A stretch of 64,000 nucleotides of DNA from Anaeramoeba flamelloides (taxonomy: Eukaryota; Metamonada; Anaeramoebidae): NCBI GenBank assembly GCA_027625915.1, contig JANTQA010000012.1, positions 8,392,501 to 8,456,500 of the forward strand, in the 5' to 3' direction. This document shows positions 1-11,768 of this stretch, in pieces. The notes under the pieces are model-generated. The model had not been told where the DNA came from. It worked only from the letters and a program-made list of their open reading frames with translations, and did no database searches. Within the stretch, counting starts at the first letter, position 1. The number at the start of each line of letters is the position of its first letter. The position numbers and the translations under genes are program-made.

Positions 1-430
1 ATTTTATCTATTTTTTTTTATTTTATTCTTGATTTCAACAATTGTCTCTGGATATGTGTTCACTTGTTTTTTTTCTTCGCAAAGAATCAATTTCTTTCAA
101 ATACACCACCACTAATGTCTGTTTTTCTAAGTTTATTCTCGAATTAATTTCACTCATCCTTATATAAACACATTTCTAGATCCCTAATCTAATTTAATAA
201 AACCAAAAATTGAATCCAAAAAAATTGTTCAAAAAATCAAAAAATTAAAGATTCAACTCTGAATTACTTTGAGTTTCTTTTTCTTTTCACAGATAGAGAG
301 TGAATGATATTTTGATTCCAAAGTTTCAATATTCCATTACAATCAAAAATTCATTTTTTGGTAGGGCTATAGCAATTAATAATTCCAAAATTGTAATATG
401 TACCTATTTCCTTAAAGCCTTAATATTGAG
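1..430 (+). repeat. dispersed repeat family J, copy 1
   Basis: This stretch aligns by eye with 22507-22916 over its whole length in the same order. The shared landmarks include ATTCTTGATTTCAAC near the start, AAAACCAAAAATTGAATC in the middle, GATTCAACTCTGAATTACTT, and a tail ending in TTCCTTAA. Shorter reverse-strand pieces occur at 45860-46075 and 58930-59175. No open frame is conserved between copies, so it looks like an old non-coding interspersed repeat. The left end may continue beyond the window. Confidence 0.7.
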
Positions 431-629
431 ATAAAAGCCTAAAAATATCCATTTTTTTGTAATTTTTTGGAATATCTTCAAGTATGAGTATTGAACCAAT
501 TGTTCTGCTATGTTTAGATAGTAATCATTATTACAATTCAGGCAACCTTTTACTAAGGTGTTTTTTTAAAAAGGAGATTGAAAATGAACATAATTAAAAA
601 AATAACATTTTCTGCTTTTAGATTGTTAC

Positions 630-1045
630 GTTACTTTGCAAAAATTGATGTCTGAATATTTTAAGTTTTATTTTACTAAATTTGTACTTTTTCCAAAAAA
701 TAAAAAACTTTTCATGTTTCCCCACATGTTACGGGTTTCTTGTATGAATAAAAACAAGGTATTGAAAAGTAAAAAATTCAATTTATTATAGAATAAAAAT
801 ATTTGGGGTTATTTTGTTTTTTGAATCTGAAAATTCTTCCCAATTACTAAATTTCTATTTAAACCCCAAAAATTTTTATTCTATTATTAAAATGGATTTT
901 TTGCTATTGTTAATACAAAGTTTTTATTCATACAAGAAATCTGTACCTTCAATGAATATGAAAAAATATTTTAGTTTTTGAGAAAATGTTAAATTTTGTA
1001 AAAAAAAACTTAAAATATTAAGACATCAGTTTTTGTACAGGTTTA
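630..1045. repeat. inverted-repeat element K (MITE-like)
   Basis: The two halves are imperfect reverse complements. The left arm begins near GCAAAAATTGATGTCTGAAT. The right arm, read in reverse, gives TACAAAAACTGATGTCTTAA. Both arms also carry TTCTTGTATGAATAAAAAC. The arms are roughly 160 bp with a short centre. This fits a short non-autonomous DNA transposon with long terminal inverted repeats. The exact ends and target duplication could not be fixed. Confidence 0.6.
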
Positions 1046-2362
1046 GTGCTTAACGGCTACAAATTTGATAAAATTATGATGAAAATCTTGTCAAGATCAA
1101 AAAAAAAAAAAAAAAATGAAATTTGTGTTTGGACTTATGAAATAGATTCATTAACCCACACTAAACAATTTATTGATTCGAGTCTCTTTTTTGAAATTCA
1201 AAATTGCATATTTACCATATATTACTTATAAAAGAAACCTATTATTTTTTTCACAATTAAGTTAATTCTTGAAAATAGTAAATAATATTTTTAGTTTTAG
1301 GTTGGATAGTCTTGATTATCAAAAACACATTTTTTATTTTGTTAGAATTTTTAAAGGGTTTCTTCATCTTCCAATTTAAATTCCAGTCATTAAAACTTAT
1401 TGAAGTTTGGGAGATTTAATAAATGAAAATTTTATATTTTTTTAATACAAGTTTATCAATGAAATTGTTCATTAATCAAAAGATTATTTTCCATGAATTT
1501 TTTAAAAAAGTTAATTTTATTGTTTTTAAAAAAATGAAAAAAATTTGCAATAAAATTCTCAATTTTGAAAAAATTTTTCAACAAATTATTTGGTCTTTTC
1601 ACAAGAATCTATATAACAGTTAAATCATTTTTGAAATTAAAAAAAAATTGATGGGGGATTTTTGAGGTTAAAAAAATAAAATTCACAAATATCTCCAAGA
1701 AAATTTTATTTTGAAAAATTAAATTTCATCACTTCAATAAAAATACACTTTATAAATAAAATTTGTAAAAGACACCAAAACGTTAATGGTTATAACTATA
1801 CCACTTTAAAGTAACATCAATGTTTTTTAGAATACTGTATAAATTTTTTTTTTTTTTTGGTTAGCCAAAAATTTTATCTCAAAAAAGAAAAAAATATTTA
1901 TATTAATATACAATGTGACCAATAAAGAATTAATATTCTATAATAATAATTCAAATGGTAATAACCATTTAAAGAATATTTTTAAAGTAAGAAAAGAAAA
2001 AGGATTTTTATATTTTCAGATTCATAAAAAATATAAAAAAAAATTGATCTCTTTAAAAAATAAACTTTTCTCGATTTCTTAATAGATCAGAATTTTTTGA
2101 GACTCGGCATCTCTAAGAGTTGTAAGTAGAGAATACCACCAATAACATATTTTAAAATTGTGCCCTCTTGCCTTACATAACTAGCCCCTTGATTTAATTT
2201 TCATTCCCATCAAAATTATCTCGGCATTGAGCACTGTATTGAAAAATATTTGAAAAATCAAAAAAAAAAAACCTTATTTCAAAAATAAGTTCGTAGAATT
2301 AAATTATATTGTAAATACAAGGCTGGGTGTATCTCATAAATTACTAAAATTCAGATAGGAGT

Positions 2363-2563
2363 AAATTCAGTTCCACTTTTAGGAAACAAACTTTCAAAGA
2401 AATTTAAAGCATAATAAAAATCTCAAAATAAGATAAACAATTTTTAATTTTTTTTTACACAAATTATTTTACTCAAATTTGAATTTTGTTCCTTAATTTG
2501 AGATTTTTTTTTGAGCCTTAAATTTCCTTCAAAGTTAGTATCTTAAAAGTGAAAGTAACTGTA
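2363..2563. mobile_element. MITE family G, copy 1 (hairpin)
   Basis: About 200 bp whose two halves fold back on each other: TTCAGTTCCACTTTTAGG at the left and AAAAGTGAAAGTAACTGTA at the right. Close relatives lie at 18870-19062 and 50141-50336, with a half copy at 25758-25873. The family ends (TA then CAGT in the better copies) match Tc1/mariner-type MITEs with TA target sites. This copy is the most diverged. Confidence 0.7.
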
Positions 2564-3835
2564 AAAACAAATAAAAGGATTTAGTATTCTGGAAAGAAAT
2601 TGTCAAATCAATTATAATTGTACAATTTAAAAATAATTTTTTTTTTAATATTTTTCTGCATATTTATAATTGAACTATGAAGATATATGAAAACAGAATT
2701 AACAAAACTAGACTAATAAAACTTTTTAAAATATTAAAGTCAATTTCACATAAATGGAAAAAGTATAGCATCAAACAATTTTAAAAAATTCAATCCATAG
2801 ATGCTTCACAATATCCTCAATTTAGTAAAATTAACATGTTTAAATATTAATTGATATTGATTTTTTTAATTCTATTTCGATTCTAACAATCAATCTAATT
2901 TTTGTATTTTGTATTTGTTATTAGATACAGTTAAAACACATAAATAATTATTCGATCATGTTAACTTTAACTATTATTTTATAATTGAAATTGATTTGAA
3001 ACTTGTTTTCCATTTGACAATTTTTATACAGATTATTAATTATATTTGAAATTTAATTTAGATCATATATTGGTCTCTTTGCTTTTTTTCTGTAGTTTTG
3101 AAAAAAAAAAATTATTGATATTTCGTTCTCATAAGGTATATAATTTAAAAATCATCAATTGAATAAATTGAAATATTAAAAATTAAATCCATTTCCGAAA
3201 AAATCCTAATTTGTAAAAAAAAAAGAAAGGATAAAGTATAATGTTTGTATATTGAAATTATTCATTAAAAAATTAAATTAATAAAATATCATTTCAAATA
3301 TTATGACAAAACCAAAAGATTGATATGTTTGCCCACTAAAAAATAAATATATTTACTCTTTGAACAAAAATATTAGTTCAGATATTTTTTAAAATTATAA
3401 AATATAATTTTATATTTTTCTTTAAAATTCAGTAATTTGAATAACGAATTTTACTGAATCAATAATTCCAAACATTTGACCAGAATAGTGGTACAATCCC
3501 TTCTCAAATTTATAAGTAAAAAAATCTCATAAAAAGTTAAATTATTCGTATCTAATTTTAAATATAATTTTTAAAAGTTAGCTTTCTTCATAAACTATTT
3601 TTAATTTTGTTCTCAGCAAGATGAAAAAAGGAATACCAAAAAAAAATCCTAATAATTTAATGGTCTCTCAAAATCTATCTACATAAACTATAGAAATATT
3701 TTCAATCTTAAAGATACGGAATCAAGTTATATATCTATCAGTTTTTAGAAATAACATACTTAAAATTTCACAAAGAAAAAGTTTGGAATTCAAAAAAAAA
3801 AAAAAAAAAGCAAAAATATAAATTCCAATTGTTAT

Positions 3836-3962
3836 TTTTAACAAACCAAAATTTAATTTTAAAACAAAATAATAATCTTATTTAATAACTTTTTGAATTA
3901 TTGAATTAGAACCTTCAATTAATTGAAATATTAACACTTGTTTATAAATTTGATTAAAATAT
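3836..3962 (-). mobile_element. fragment of Tc1/mariner-like MITE family C
   Basis: The segment around AATATTAACACTTGTTTATA matches the C-family copy at 57637-58168 and, in reverse, the copies at 11249-11768 and 52220-52705. Only one end of the element is present. No coding capacity is visible. Confidence 0.55.
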
Positions 3963-4434
3963 TCTTGGGTCCAACTATTGATTCACTGTTTTGGTTAAAC
4001 AACCCCCCATAATCTTTTTCTAAAAAAGAAAAAAAAAATACAATATTTTCAACGGTTTATTATTTTACGATATAAAAATCAAATTCATTTAAAGATCATT
4101 CAAAAAGGTGCGGAGTAACTTTTTTTCTCATAAATTCAAATAAATAATAAAAATAATTTTATTTTTTTTTGTAAAAATTGTACAGTGATCAAAGCCTTCA
4201 GTATCCAGCAACTAAATCCCATGTTTCAAAATATAATAAGCGCTTTTTTTTCTTATTTTGATCAAGGAATATCTAATTCCATCTTGGGTTGTTCATATAA
4301 TTTATAATCAATTTTGAAAGTAAATTCCTTGATTTTTTCTTAATAATTTTTTTTTATTCAGGTAATTTATTTAAAATATTTTATAATTTTCTCAATTTTT
4401 TTAGAATTTTTGCTTACTAAAAAAACGAATAAAA

Positions 4435-4570
4435 ATTAACTCTATTTTCTGAAAAATATACTTAATTTAATCCTTTATTTTTTTGAATTTCTTTTTAAAT
4501 AATAGTACCTTTAAGAAATTTATACCATATTTAATTTATGTTTATTGTCGGTTCCTTTGGCCTAGTATTG
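4435..4570 (+). repeat. dispersed repeat family N, copy 1
   Basis: The segment containing ATAATAGTACCTTTAAGAAA and ATTGTCGGTTCCTTTGG recurs at 31560-31690 and 44160-44285, and in reverse at 7590-7715. All copies are diverged and non-coding. Its end resembles the tail of repeat J (TTCCTTAAAG), so N may be part of the same larger element. Confidence 0.55.
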
Positions 4571-5762
4571 TATCGGTCTTCTTTAACAAAAAAACAAAGA
4601 TGCTTCTTATTTTGAAGCACAGATTATAATTTTCTGTGAGCCTTATTTAAACAACAGTACTTTCATTTAAAATTGTTTCTTGAAAAAATTCAACTCCTTA
4701 TTTTCTCTACCAATTGGAACACGAACTATCAAAACAAAATATTTTTTAAAACCAAAATTGGAATTAAACTATTCTTTCTTAGAGTTGAGTAATTTTTTTT
4801 TATATTTTTGATATTTTCTTAAACCAAAAAAAAAAAAAAAAATAAAGATAAAATCTAATTACTACCTATCATACAAGTTATAAATGGTTTTATTTCCGAT
4901 ATATACTTGTAATTTTTAAAACGCACTAGGTAATAAAAAATCTCAAAAAGTAAATTTCATTAATGAAAATGAATTCAAAATCCCTCATACCTGTTTAGGT
5001 TTTAATTTTTGAATAGAAAATTTTACTTCAAAAAAAGGCAATTAAAGGTGGTTTTCCAATCCTAAACTAAATAATGTTTTATGGTTTTTAATTAGAATTT
5101 GAAATGGTGTTTTTGCAAAAAATTATTCTAAAAAAAAAAATTAAATATCTTCTTATTTTTCGAAAAATTGTGGTATTTCAAAATATTTCGTATTTCAAAA
5201 CAAATTTATTTTGTATAAATCTTAAAAACCTAGTATCTAAACTTTTTTTAACCTCTTTAACTTTAAATCTCAACAAGTAACTCTTCATTCAATTCCAAAT
5301 TTAATATATATTTTAATTATGTTTTCACAATATTCAAAAAATGTTTCAGTTTATTCTCTTTGAATTTTTTTTTCTTTATCAATTTATTGATCAACAATTG
5401 CCATTCAATTTTTAATATTCACATAAGAGTCAATATTATTTTTGGTGTCAATTACCGAAAATTAGAAATAATAAAAAAATACCGAGATTGTAGCAAAAGA
5501 CATATATAAATTTAATAAAATTATAAAAAATAAAAAAAAGGGTTCATTAAATATTTAAAAATAGAATAATTAGCAAATTTTCTTTCACCTTTTTGGTTTG
5601 GTTTGTTTGTTTGTTTTTTTCTTTTCAATCTAAAATTTAAAACTAAAAATTTAAATATTAACAAAAAAAAATAAAAAAATTTTTTTATTCAAATAAGTGG
5701 GTTTATATTCAATATAATATTAATAATAAAAAGAATAAGAAGAAGGGTAAGGGAAAGAAAAT

Positions 5763-7181
5763 TTAGTATAATGGTATTCTTTTACCAAATAATGACCATC
5801 TGCCAACTGTTTCAAGCTCTTTAAGAATTTTTTTAGGATAGGTATTTTTCTGTAAATGCATAGAGTATAATAAAATTAATTTTCTGCAATAGAAAGAGAA
5901 AATTAACAAGAAAAAATAAAAGGCCATTAAAAGGGGAACTAAAAGGGGCAATTTGTTTGACAATTTAAATTCGTAGTTTAAAATAAAAAAAGAAGGCAAT
6001 CTGGAGATCAAAGACAACGAAAACTTTACAATATTGGAATTGGAGAGTGTTTTGAAAATGAGGGCTGTAGCAACAGAACAGAGAGGAAGGAACGAAATTC
6101 CAAAACGTATTTTAATTGGCTTTGGTGAAATGCTTTCCTCTTGGCTAGTTTTAGTACTGTTTAATAACTTTTTTTCAAATTTTGTAAAGATATTCCCCTC
6201 ATTGTGGAAATTGTTTTTTATAAAGTTACTCTCATGAAATTTGTTCAATCCCTTCTTTGGGTGATTGGGCTGACTCAACCTGGCCTTTGGTTTTGTATTC
6301 TTTTTCTTAAAATTACAATAGTTGTTGAGAAAATCATTTGCAAGTATGTAGGCAAAGAAGTTATAACAAATCCGTTTGTGTTGGTTAAATCTCAATAAAA
6401 AGTATTGCTTGATCCACCTGCCTATTGTCTCGATCAGGATTATTGCAAACAGTGCACGGATTGAGCGATGGTTTAGATGAAATTGGTTTGTGAAAAAGTC
6501 TCTCATAACGATTATGAAAAAGAAGATTATCAATTGCATCCTTGCAACAAGATCTGCGCACACGATTTGGAAAACGTTTTGTTTCCCAAAGCGTTTAAAA
6601 ACAATTGATTTGATCTGTGAGGTCTGTGTGGATAAAAAAAATGGTACCAAAGTCCAGCCTTGTGAATGGACACAAATGTGAAGCGTTACCAGGTTCATTA
6701 GATATAATGACGAATGCACCAGACTATAGATCAGCCCTGCTAAATAATACAAGACAAAGGTCTGCAAATTTGTAAAGCTAAAGCTGCCTTGGCATGACGC
6801 TGAAAGGCTGTCAAGAAAAACAACACCCGATACGCTGAGTAGCTTGTGAAACATATCAAATAACCGATACAAGGCGAAAAACTTGATGAACGATTGCGAT
6901 TTAATTAAATGGTATAGCCGACTTGCATCTATTTGGAACATAAGTACCGAAGTAATTAGAAAGAGGCTTGTGTGTACTAAAAATTGGAATTCATCTTTAA
7001 TGACCCTTTTTGATAGCCTGAAGATTTTTAATGTGACTCGAATGATTGAAAACACAAGTTGTAGCGGTAACAGTAAAAAATATGTGAAAAAGGAATCAAA
7101 CAAGATCGTTAATGCAAAAAATTGAAATCTTTCAAGTGACAAAGGGATTAAAAAAATGCTTGATCCAAACAAAGAACTCAT
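5763..7181 (-). CDS. TAPT1/Emp65-family multi-pass membrane protein
   Basis: The product is a 472-residue protein of the TAPT1 (DUF747) family, ER- or cilium-linked multi-pass proteins in animals and fungi. The N-terminal segment, with IPLSLERFQFF followed by a long hydrophobic stretch, matches the family's first membrane block. Residues around RLYHLIKSQSFIKFF and the following DMFHKLLSVSG are the family signature (animal form: YHLIRGQS, then DRLFSSFGQD). Further on come the HICVHSQ and KSIVFKRFGKQNVFQI segments. A Lys/Asn-rich loop of roughly 80 residues interrupts the C-terminal third before the last membrane segments, where animal TAPT1 is shorter. The ATG at 7181 is the first in frame, and the gene appears intronless. 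The extreme N-terminal part of animal TAPT1 is absent, so an upstream exon cannot be excluded. On the minus strand an AATAAA lies at 5684-5689, about 75 bp past the TAA. Confidence 0.85.
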   Translation of the reverse strand: MSSLFGSSIFLIPLSLERFQFFALTILFDSFFTYFLLLPLQLVFSIIRVTLKIFRLSKRVIKDEFQFLVHTSLFLITSVLMFQIDASRLYHLIKSQSFIKFFALYRLFDMFHKLLSVSGVVFLDSLSASCQGSFSFTNLQTFVLYYLAGLIYSLVHSSLYLMNLVTLHICVHSQGWTLVPFFLSTQTSQIKSIVFKRFGKQNVFQIVCADLVARMQLIIFFFIIVMRDFFTNQFHLNHRSIRALFAIILIETIGRWIKQYFLLRFNQHKRICYNFFAYILANDFLNNYCNFKKKNTKPKARLSQPNHPKKGLNKFHESNFIKNNFHNEGNIFTKFEKKLLNSTKTSQEESISPKPIKIRFGISFLPLCSVATALIFKTLSNSNIVKFSLSLISRLPSFFILNYEFKLSNKLPLLVPLLMAFYFFLLIFSFYCRKLILLYSMHLQKNTYPKKILKELETVGRWSLFGKRIPLY

Positions 7182-7589
7182 TCTTGAACAATTAAAAAAA
7201 AAAAAAAAGAACTAAAAAATAAATTTTTATATTGAATGTTTCAAAGAAGATGAGTTTGCGAAGAAAGAACAGAATGAAAAATCTGTGTACTTTAAGAACC
7301 TTATTCGTGAAAAAGCAAAAAGTAAATCTTATAATACTTGTATTTCAATGAAAATCTGTGAAAATTTCATTTGGTTGATGTTGTTTATTAATTAAGGGAA
7401 TCACGTAAATATATATTGGTCTTTAATGTTAGTATGTTATTTTTGGAAGTAAATTTTAATAGTAATCCATGGTTCACATGGCTCTTGAAATTACATTACT
7501 GTTGTCAAAATACAGTGTACATGAGAAAAGTTTGATTTAGTGATTCAAAATTAAAAGCATGTTTTTTGTTATAGAAGGCCTAAACATTA

Positions 7590-7715
7590 ACGGATCTAAG
7601 GAACTGGTTTAAAACCAGAAGTAAATATGGTACTAATTTCTTAAAGTTCTAATATTTAAATGAAAATTCTAGAAATATAGGATCAAATTAGAAAATTTAT
7701 CTCAAAAAATAGAGT
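7590..7715 (-). repeat. dispersed repeat family N, copy 2 (reverse)
   Basis: In reverse complement this reads like 4435-4570 and 44160-44285: GATAAATTTTCTAATTTGAT, then a stretch ending at TCCTTAG. It is non-coding and diverged. Confidence 0.5.
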
Positions 7716-8529
7716 AAATTTCATTAAATTAGATAATTATAAAAAATTTTCAACAAATTGTTGATCTAATTTACATTCCTAATTTTAAATTTATCATTGA
7801 GGTATAAAATCAAAAAAAAATAAAAATTTAATGAGAAATTGATTTCAAGTCTTTTTATATAGTCCTAAATATTAAAGCGGGGGTAGAAATGGTTGAAAAT
7901 AATCTATCAAAATGAATTCAATTAAATTGAAAACAAAGAAAGAATTATTAACCTGAGAAATAAAAAATTCAGTATCTCTCTTGAGTATATCGTTAATAAT
8001 GAAGATTTTTAGAAATCTTTGTGTAGTTTTCCTTTATATTTATAAAAGTAAGATCAATTTTAAAATCCTTAGAATATTCATATCACAACTTTTTTACACC
8101 CACACATTTGTCTCTCTCTTTTTGGTAAATAGATATATATATATATATATAAAATAAACTATATTTCAAAAATTGTGAGTCATCTTGAATAATAGGTTGG
8201 ATATATATATATGTATATAAGCAAAATTTCATAATTTGATGGATTTAAAATGTTTTTTTTATAAAAATTCACAAAATATCTTTTTCTAATTTTTTGTCAG
8301 AAAATTAACATTTTAATCTTTCGATATCTTCATAATTCATTTTTTAAAATTTCTTTCAATAACCCGATTTCTTTTCTATGTGCTGTTGTTACCCCATTTA
8401 TGTGAAACTTTTCTTTCTACAATCAGCTTATGTTTTTTGCATTGGTTAAATTTTTACTAATTGGTTATTGCTCAAAAATATGGGTTATCTATAACTCTAA
8501 ATGAAAAATGATAAAGCCAAAACCCAAAA

Positions 8530-8830
8530 AATTTAGAGAAAACCACAACTGTATTGTCAGAATTGTGCTGATTTATAATAACAAAGTTACAATTCAAGTA
8601 ATCCAAGTCGAAATGCAGAGGAAAGGTGATCTTTTAAAGTTAGAGTTGTTTATTGAAAATGTTCGAAATGATCTGGTTGTTTTTGTTTTGAAAATCGTGA
8701 TTAATTATCTTTTTCATCTCTACCTTTCTGAATAAGAGGTTCGAATTTAAGTATCTCATAATTTTTTCTTCATTTTTCATTAAAAAAATTTCATAATTGG
8801 GTTAATTGGATACAAATCGGAGAATATTTA
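8530..8830 (+). repeat. dispersed repeat family L1, copy 1
   Basis: The sequence through AAAATCGTGATTA, TTTTTCAT and GTATCTCA is repeated in diverged form at about 37860-38110, ending in both cases near GGAGAATATTT. The 75-codon ATG frame at 8508-8735 lies almost entirely in this repeat and is not conserved in the other copy, so I treat it as chance. Confidence 0.5.
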
Positions 8831-8910
8831 GATAAAAATTCATTGACAATTTAACTGAATATAAGATCAAAAGGTTTGTTAAGAGTACTTGGTAAATTAC
8901 CAACATTACA

Positions 8911-9139
8911 TTTACTGTTAATTGCAAAATAAATGGATAAAAATTTTCACTCAGCTTTCCAAAATAATCACATTCCAAGAATGAAAACAAATCATCAAAA
9001 TTATCAATTCTATAAGGTGAAATCAATAATTTAAACTGATTTACGAATATTAACAATTGAAATTTTCCTTGATTTTAAAACTTTTTGTCGGAAAGCTGAA
9101 TGAAAATTTTGATCCATTTATTTTGCAAAAAATAGTAAA
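8911..9139. mobile_element. MITE family L2, copy 1 (hairpin)
   Basis: Inverted arms of about 40 bp: TTGCAAAATAAATGGATAAA and CACTCAGCTTTCC on the left, with GGAAAGCTGAATG and TCCATTTATTTTGCAA on the right. A second copy at 42869-43102 has the same layout. It is a short non-autonomous DNA element with no coding sequence. Confidence 0.6.
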
Positions 9140-9334
9140 TTGAAAGTTATTGATTTTTGGTCTTCTTATTTCATTTTCAATTTGGAATAATTCCAAAAAA
9201 ACAAAACTATTCCAGATTAAAAAAAGTTTTCCCAGTTTTATTGCTATTTTAGGACCAAAAAGCTTGACAACAAAACATTTTTTGTTACTATTATTTTATT
9301 TTTTTTTTATTATTTGGAAACAAATTTTCTCGAA

Positions 9335-10660
9335 ATGACAAATTCAATTCAAAGTGATCAATCTTTTTCAAAAGTATAACCTACTTTCTAATTTTTTTAC
9401 TTCTCTCGATCAAACAAACAACCAGAAAAAACAAAAAACATTATTCTAACCGTTAAAAATTTTTCCCATTTAAAAAAAAAAAAATAAATAAAAACAAAGA
9501 ATAATTGTGAATTTTTAGATATTAAATTCTTAAATGAAAACAATTGTCTTGAAAAGCTTGAATCTATTCAAGAAGAGGAATTGGTTTGTAAACTATTGCT
9601 CCAGGATCTCACAAGATCTTTAGCTTTAATTGAAAAATATAAAAACGGAATTAATTCACTGGCGGAGGAAAATTTAAAGATTTCAAAAGCCAACCAGCAA
9701 CTAAATGAAGAAAATGAAATACTAACACTTTTTTCCAAAAGGGGATTAAAGAAAAATGAAAATTTGAAAGCACAATTGAATGAAAAGGAAGAAGAATTGC
9801 AGGAAACTGAAAATTTAATTCAAAAAAAAGAACAAGAAATCAACTCGAACTGTTTAATCATCCAAAAAAAACAAAAAAAAAAAACTAAATTAGGAAAAGA
9901 AAAACAAGTTTGGAAGGAAAAAAAGAATCAAACGGAGGTTCGTTTAGTCGAAAGCGAAAAACAAAAAAAGAAATTAACAGAAAGCTTGAATGAAAAATTA
10001 GATCCCGAGCAAGACGAAGAATTGAAAGAAATAAGGGAGCATTTGGATAACTTAAAACATCAGCTGTCACTCAAGAATAACAAAATCGAAGAAATTAAGC
10101 AATTGAATGGACAGATCTCTGAAAGCATCATTTCTGAGCTGCCCGAACAAGAAATCGGATTTAATATCGAGATTTTAGAAAAGACTAAAAATAAAATCGA
10201 TCAAACCATTTACGATCTTGAAGAAAAAGAAGATCAGGAAATTAAACTGCGGCAAAGGAATGTGCAATTGACAAACTCCATCGTGGGGCAAATGGACAAC
10301 CAGGTTTTAAAAGAAAACTCCGATGTGATGTTTTCCTTTAAGGAGCAAGAAATTCAAGAAACAAACTCATTGATTGAAGAAAAGTGTGAAGAGAAAGTGC
10401 AACTACAAGAAAATTTAAACCTTTTGAAATCCAGAAACCGCGAATTGGAATTCCAAATAATTGAACTCGAATCTGAAAGAGTTTTAAAAACTTCAAATTA
10501 TGCACAGAATTATAGTTCCTCAAATAAACTCAACAAACAAACCAACAGGTTCCGTTTTGATAAAAGGATTGTTGGCAAATTGGCCCAAAATAGGAAAAAA
10601 ATATCATCTAATTACCAAAGATCATCAAAAAATACACATAATAAAGAAAATTATAACTAA
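9335..10660 (+). CDS. coiled-coil protein, function unknown
   Basis: An open frame runs from 9488 to the TAA at 10660 but has no in-frame ATG before about residue 235 of the visible product, so the 5' end must be spliced. A plausible first exon is 9335-9373 (ATG ACA AAT...), followed by GTATAA at 9374. Joining it to 9500 (after CAAAG) keeps the phase and gives about 399 residues. The 126-bp intron and its weak acceptor are inferred. The protein is almost wholly charged heptad-like helix with repeated Leu/Ile spacing and runs of Lys-Glu. The start of the long helix (CKLLLQDLTRSLALIEKY) loosely recalls the HAP1/bicaudal-D-related adaptor coiled coil, but this is too weak to name it. The C-terminal 50 residues are basic, Ser/Asn-rich and probably disordered. 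Confidence 0.7.
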
Positions 10661-10899
10661 GAATTATCATTGTTTTTTTGTTTGTTTATTTTTTAAGATT
10701 AAACAATTTATTTTATTATTTTTTTTTTTGGAAATTATATTTTTATTTATTTATTTCTTATTTTTTCTTTTTATTATTATTTGGATTTATTAAAAATTAT
10801 TCAGATTGTTAACAAAAAAAAACCTAACATTTTTTTTAATTTTTATTCTTTTTTTATTACATTTTTTTTGTTGATATTTGAAGGTAGTAATGTTTGCCT

Positions 10900-11059
10900 A
10901 AAAGTGTTATGTGGATGAATGGATTATATCCAGGGACAATTCTAACTCGGAGAATTTTTGAAATCTATTATTTCACCATTAAATTTATGAAAGGAAATTT
11001 AAGTATAAGGGCAAATTGAGTGTCATTTACACTTCTTCAATAATAATAATAATAAAAAA
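10900..11059 (+). mobile_element. 5'-truncated LINE 3' end, copy 2
   Basis: The stretch from GAAATCTATTATTT through AAAGGAAATTTAAGT to TTACACTTCTTCAATAATAA and an A-rich tail is homologous to the 3' end of the LINE at the right edge of the window (63645-63760 in reverse). The same short 3' untranslated region and (AAT)n-A tail occur in both. Only the last codons and tail are recognisable, as expected for a heavily 5'-truncated copy. Confidence 0.65.
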
Positions 11060-11248
11060 CTCAGCAAATTATTTATTTCGTTAATTTTAGAAATATCTTT
11101 TTAAGGCCTTTGGGTTATTAAGGGATTAGCCATACTATCGATTTTTCAACCGCACTTATTGTCTAAAATAAAAGTATACTGTATTTGAAAGTAAATGATA
11201 TTATGTATCATGATTCTCTATTTCAAAGGATCCTTAAAATCTAAACTA

Positions 11249-11768
11249 AAATTCAAAATTGTCCACACAGCTAAAACGTTCCAAACAATCACAATAATAC
11301 AATTTCATTGAAATTGGAGATAATTTTGATTTTTTTAAAATATGAAAATCATTTTTTCATCTTTTAGTTTTTTTTTTTCAATTCTTTGTTTGAATTACGT
11401 GACTTTTTGGTTAGATCAAATTTTCATTGAACAATTGATATTATATTAAAGTTGAGTTGTTTAAATAGAAGAACTCAAATTTAATTAATTGGTAGTATCT
11501 AACCTTTGATCGATCAATATTCCTAATAGAATTTAAACAAATTTTCTAATCAAGTTTTTTTTGCACTCTCCAAAATTTTTAACACACCCATGATTTATTA
11601 GTATTGATAATTATTTATTTTTTGTTTCATGAGTATTGTAATTTATAAACAAGTGTTAAAATTTCAATTAGTGAATGGCTCTAATTTGGTAAATCTTCTT
11701 GAATTGATTAAATAAGTTTTTTTTTCACAAATCGAATTTTGGCGGGTTAAAAATTGTGATTTGGGGTT
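11249..11768 (+). mobile_element. Tc1/mariner-like MITE family C, copy 1
   Basis: About 520 bp flanked by TA. The left end TTCAAAATTGTCCACACAG and the right end GATTTGGGGTTTA pair as a diverged terminal inverted repeat. Internal landmarks shared with the copies at 52220-52705 and 57637-58168 are GAGTTGTTTAAA, GATCGATCAATATTCCTAAT and the AACACACC block. No transposase frame remains, so it is non-autonomous. Confidence 0.75.

Larger units (their letters stand above)
1046..5683. other. intergenic AT-rich DNA with scattered repeat relics
   Basis: This is about 4.6 kb of very AT-rich sequence full of A and T homopolymers. The small open frames at 1046-1231 and 1423-1623 are A/T-run translations without protein-like composition, and I do not call them. 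The only recognisable contents are a G-family hairpin (2363-2563), a C-family fragment (3836-3962) and an N-family fragment (4435-4570). Confidence 0.6.
7182..9334. other. intergenic region between TAPT1-like and coiled-coil genes
   Basis: About 2.1 kb of AT-rich DNA holding the 5' flank of both genes. It contains a reverse N-family repeat (7590-7715), short (TA)n arrays near 8131-8150 and 8200-8220, an L1 repeat and an L2 hairpin. The two upstream flanks face each other across this region, which would be the divergent promoter space. I see no recognisable promoter motif. Confidence 0.5.

Noticed and set aside
8508-8735. 75-codon frame starting with ATG and a basic N-terminus
   Set aside because: It lies in dispersed repeat L1, whose other copy does not keep the frame.
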